The translations under genes were made by a program, and so were the position numbers. Of a stretch of 64,000 nt of DNA, positions 54,401 to 60,400 are shown piece after piece. The notes under the pieces were generated by a model. That model did no database searches and was not told the DNA's origin. It was given only the letters and a program-made list of their open reading frames with translations. How positions within the stretch are numbered: the first letter of the stretch is position 1; every line of letters starts with the position of its first letter. The stretch is taken from the NCBI GenBank assembly GCA_026874595.1, contig CM049310.1, forward strand, positions 14,858,058-14,922,057, written 5' to 3'. The stretch is from Sipunculus nudus. Lineage: Eukaryota > Annelida > Sipuncula > Golfingiida > Sipunculidae.

Positions 54401-57400
54401 AGACATGGATTATGGGATGATGTTTATTTAAATTGGGGTCATGACCTTTCCTAGGAGAGTGGCCTTGAACTTGAATATTGCCATATATAGTGAAAAATCA
54501 CACAAAATCATATATATCTCAATAAGGGATGCATTGATTGGTCCAAAAATCAACTTGACCAAAGATCTTGGATAGTGTTGTCGTGTACCGGAAACTGATA
54601 GCGCCACCTGTTATTTTTTTACTTGTTTTGGTGCCGTTTAATACCCCATCATTGCCACTTAACAGTACTGTGAGCATTATAAGTCAAAAACTAATGGACA
54701 GATTTCTTTCATATTATGCATATACATAGACATGGGTTAGGGGATCATGTATATTGAAATTGGGGTCATGACCTTTTCTATGAGAGTGACCTTTTCTATG
54801 AATGTGGTCTGATATTAATCGTTGCTGAAGATGGGGGGCCTATTCTTAAAGGGGGGGGGGGGGATTAATTGTCTGGGGATACTGTGGCACCTGCGGTGCC
54901 AAGAAATATCTAGTTTGATCTGATGTATTTGTGTACTGTTTACAGAGCAATGACAACATGGATATGTTAACGAAACTCCAGGAAGAACAACATGTGTCTA
55001 AAGAGCTGGCAACACGACTTAGCCAACAAGAAGAGGAACTCAAGGAGATCCGTGAAACAGTAAGTCCGAACTTAAAGAGTATCAGACTGGGTGAGGAATT
55101 CACCCTCAGGGTACCCATGTCAGACCGTTAATTTTATTTCCTGCTTAAATTGTTTTATCAGACAGAGAACCTGAGCTTTTGCTTATTTTTATTGAATCAG
55201 AGTGAAGTCTTATTTATTCTTCTTATTCAGATATCACTATATCCATGATTATTGTAGTAGGATTTAAGCCTTGCACCTTCAGTTTCAAAGCTCAGCACCT
55301 ACAATAAATGGCATACAAGAACACAAGAATCACTCCATGTGTCCATGGTCTGCATTTGGCTTAAATTTTATGTGTATCCTTAAAAGTCTGCAACATGATA
55401 TTTCTCCTGTAATTATGTTAACCCCCACCCCCCCACCCCCACCCCCCACCCATTTTCTTTTAGTAGAGGAAATCATTATTTGAAATTTAAATCTTTTGAG
55501 CTGAATGAAATTCTTGAAATTTTCTGTCCCAGAATTTTGAATATTAAACCACTTGGATCACCCAGTAAAACCCCCTTGAAGCTTTTCACAAGCTTTTTTG
55601 AAGCTTAAGTTGTGTTTAATTATTTTTCAGTTGAGTGAGAAGGAGCATCAGCTGTCTGAGATGCAACAGAAGACTGAGAGTATGAGTATAGAGCATTACA
55701 CCACGCAACAAATCGAAGACCGTTTACGTCATTACGATGCTCAGGTCCAGCTCATAGAAACCCTGCAGAGAGAACTCAGTAGTGCACAGGTGAGGCTGAA
55801 CTATCTCTTCTTGGAGTCTGGTTGTGCAGCGATAGAACCGAGTGATGCTGAGATAGTACTCTAAGGGTTTTCAGCTGTTGGTGTTTGTCAGGGAAGTCTT
55901 ATTGAATAGAAGAGGATGCAGTGAGAATCAAAAAGTTACACAGACCAGTAGAATAGATAAAACTACTCAAATAATAGAAAAGATCATTTACAGGGGAATG
56001 CAAGAATGACAAAAAAGTGAGAGCTGTATTAATTGTCATACATCTCTTTCGTAAAGCCTTGCTATATGTATTAAATAGTATTGCAAATGTGGGATCATAC
56101 AGTGTGATTTAATGTGTCAGCATCTGATATTCTGAAAATGTGTATGAAAAAAAACCACTTCAAATTACTTGACTTAGTGATGTGATACTTATAAAGGGAA
56201 ATCATGCAATTTTAGTAATTTGCTGTGGTATATTAAAGTTTTATCCTATAATGGTGTCTTTCTCCCACAGGACACAATAAATGCCTTGACCACCCAAAAC
56301 ACAGACCTCCGAGGGAGGGTCCTGCATACAGAAAACGCTGCAAATGGAAACACTGATGAACAGCACTCTGTGGTAAGAGCACATACCACAACAAGGCAAA
56401 ACAGTCCTATTGGATATGCTTCTCTTTCAGGATCAAACCAAAATTTAATGGATTCATCCCTCACCCATGTCCCATCCCTCATATAAGTTTTATAGAAACT
56501 GGGTCAGCAGTTTTTGCATTATCCTGCTAACAAGCAGACAGAGGTAAAAACGTGACCTTCTTGTTGGAAGTTTCTGTAGAATTCAACAGTGGCAGACTGC
56601 AAAAGATGGATGAATCCATATAGCTCACAATATGGAGACATTTCATAGGAAATTCCAATATTTAAAATATAGAACTGAACCCTTTTGATCATACTGACTG
56701 TTGTAGTCCAGTGAAAGTAATATATGTAGGTAGTTCATTATATATTTCCAGTAATACACCCTTTGCTGGACCGCATGGATCTGTGAAACACATCATCTGT
56801 GAAATTCAAATTTTCCTCCAAGAGTAAGAAAAATGTGTGCCAAGGATCATAAATTTGCAATGCACCCTCAGGTTATTACATACCCATACAACCATATTAT
56901 TAGTCTCTATATTTAATATTGATATTGTATCAGTTACCTATTAATTTCTTCTATGATATCTTGTTTTACTTCTTGGTATGTAATGATAACATCAGAATCC
57001 TTGCATTATAGTTCAGGGACAGTTTAACATGCTCATGGCAGCTTTATCAGTTCCCATTTGTGTATTTATAACTTATATGAGTTTATATTGGACGTAAGGT
57101 ACCCATATATAGAATTGCTGAAAATTCTTTGAATCTTTAATGAGGTATCAAATGTTAAATCAGTTATATTAATGAGATATCATATAGGATTTGCACCTTG
57201 TGCTTTGTGAATGGCACAGGGAGCAAGTAATATCATTCTAAACAATGACCCCTGACTGACTGTTATACATACGATCTTTGACCAAGTAAAACCTCATTTC
57301 ACAGGTGCGTAGTGGATCAGGAGACAACATGCTAGTAAGGACATTTCACATAAAATACCAATGCGGTCATCCATTAATGTACATGGTCTACACTAGGCCT

Positions 57401-60400
57401 CATGCAGTCAGATTTAGCATAGACTCAGTACTCATAGGAGATTATCATAAAGTGATAAAATTTAATTTCAGTCAAAATCTGATGGGTCTTTGAATGTTTT
57501 CAGAATACATTTAGCAAAATTAATTGTAGTTTTACATAGCAAACTTCTCCTTATGATCATTCAGGTATTAGAACCACTTAACAATTTTATCACCTCAAAT
57601 ATTTTACAGCACACATATAACAAAAATGTCTAGCACAGACATCTTTCAAAATACTTTGGTTAGCTTCATATTCACAGTGTTTGGTGAAGGTTCCGTTTTG
57701 TGATCTCACCGTACAAAAGAACTACATAGAGTATCACTATTTTTATATGAGTAATTCATATCAAATAATATATGTGCAAAATCTTAACAACTGCTCAGGG
57801 ACCCAAGGGAACATCCACCAAGTGGAAATCATTGTATAATAATTGCAGATAATATGATGGGTTGGATATGATTTATAACAGCAGCTTTTGAACACACAAC
57901 CTTTAACCTTCATCTTGTCGTTGATGATGGAATCTCTTATTCAGAAAGGTTTAATTTTTGTCATATTCCCCTTTCACAAATTTGAAACCCTCTCAAATAA
58001 AAAGACCACGGTAACCACATTTGGAATTCCCCAAAGTGATTCTTTTAGCAGAATTTTACAGTAAAAGATCAGTATATATAAGTGTGACCTAGTCATTAAT
58101 GGGTGACTGGTATAAGCAGAATGGACTGTAAGGGAATTAGAGGTTTGAATCCTTGTCTGAATCAAGAAGTTAATAGAAGTGATATTGGGCCTGTGATTCA
58201 TGCAAGACTCGCGATGTAAGATGATAGAGGAGAGGAGCCAGTGTTTGAATTTACTTGGATTTGATATAAGTTCAGGCCATTAGTTTCTACTTTGCATATT
58301 GTTATATATTGTAGATTTACTTCTTAATATTTCTTAGAAAGGTATTATAACTTAATTTGATCATCTGGATTATCAAATCCAGATATTCATCATTGCAGCT
58401 CCCATATATATATATATATAAACTCAGTTTCTTAACATATTGTTTCTAGTTTCTGTCTTTTAAAATTGGCAATTGCTTCATTCTTCTATTTCGACCATAG
58501 TTATCATTTAATACACTTATTGTAAATCTTGACTTTTCATTGTGCACCAGATTATGATGTTACAGACTACAACAGTTATGCAAAAGGGCTAAATTTGAGT
58601 CATAGACTTTTAACCTGATACAACATCCATTAGGTATAAAGCCTTCCATCCACTGGAGATTTTTATCTGTGACCAGTTGCAGACAGTTGACAATTGTCTG
58701 CGACTGCTTGCGACTGACAGTCGGTGACCAGTCGCAGACAGTCTGTGACTAGCCATCAACTGTCTGCTACCAGTCGCCGACAGTCTGGGACTGCTTGTGA
58801 CTGGTGTTCAGCGAGCAGTCACAGACTGGAGATCACGGGGATACCTGCGTTGTTTATTTAATTTGGAGATGTACTGGTATTTGGACAGTCAGCTGTTCCA
58901 CGGATATTTACTTCAAATCAAACTAGTCAGATGATCAACAATCCATGCTGCATCTCCCTTCCCATGATTACCTATCTCCTCTCTTCCCTCTGGTCATGTT
59001 GTGGTTATGGTATTAGGTTTTATTTTAGCTATTTCATATTTCCAATTCAGTAGGAGTTGAACTTCAATAAAATTTTTATATGATTGATAAAAGTCATATA
59101 AATATCATATTGATTACTATTCAGTGATTAGTATGCATAAAGGATAGGATTATATTTGAACTTTCATCTTCAGCAAGCTCTAAATTAAGAAACCCCTAGA
59201 GTTTGATTCAATTTAAGATAAACTAACTCTCTTAAACCAGGTTGTATTATTGATACAAAAAAATTGATATTTTGATTATTATAAAAAAAAACTTGCATAC
59301 AAATTTGATCAACATATTAGTGTTACATAAGTACAGATATCATATGACAAAGTGTCTATGAATAAACTGTGTGCATAATTGTACTTTTTTCCAGCTTGAA
59401 TCTTTGAATGCCTCTGTCCGTCAACTTGAAATGGAACGTGACCAGATTCTGGAGCAGCTCACCTCTGAAAAATGTCAACATGCTGATACGCAGAACAAAT
59501 TGACTGATGTCCTGTCCAGTAACAGTGAGTACAGAATTAGTCAACATGCAGGGGGCATAAACAAAACAGAATCTTCAAAATTTGTGTAATGAGCACATGG
59601 TTTTTGTCATGGGTGAAAAATATTGCCATTTCAGCAAGGTTGTACAAATTACATCTTAGTCATATGACTGATGATGATGAAGCCAGTAGAAGGGCAGATG
59701 TTCAGACTCCATCAAATTTTTTCTTTAAATATATTTAATATACTTTATTAAAATATATAGATTAAAATAAACCTGAATTATGTCTTATCTCCTTTCCAAG
59801 TACATTCTGAGATGTATTCTTGAAAGAAAAAAAAGAAAGAAAAAAATTCCTATTAATAATCAAGAGGACGCATTTCATGTATGCATTATATGACAATTAA
59901 AATTTCCAAATTTTATTATATGGCTTTATAAATAACTGGTGTGGATGCTTAAATTTCAGCACCAGCTGTTCTGGATGGTGAAGCAGTCAGTGTAGGGCAG
60001 TTTGAGGCTCTCCAGCGGGCAATGAAACAACTAGAGGTATGTCCATAACTCCATATATGAGAAATTTTTATGTCTACACAAATGCACACAGGTACATGTA
60101 ATGATCGTAGGTGTAGAAGCCCAAATGAACTTGTAAACAAAATTGTTTTTCCGATTATTGACATAGTTTTGTTTGTATTTTACTCAGACACACTATTGCA
60201 CATACTCTGGATGAAGGGTTACCCGGACATACTTCAAAACTAACTTTATTAGTGAACCTGTATGCTTACACGATGGTGTAGTGTCATCCATCTGACGTCC
60301 ACTGTCCGGCGTCCACCATATGTTAACCTATGCTGTCTCAAAAACTGTTAGAGCTAGCAGCATCAAATATTGTGGAAGAATCAGTCACATGTCAAAATTT

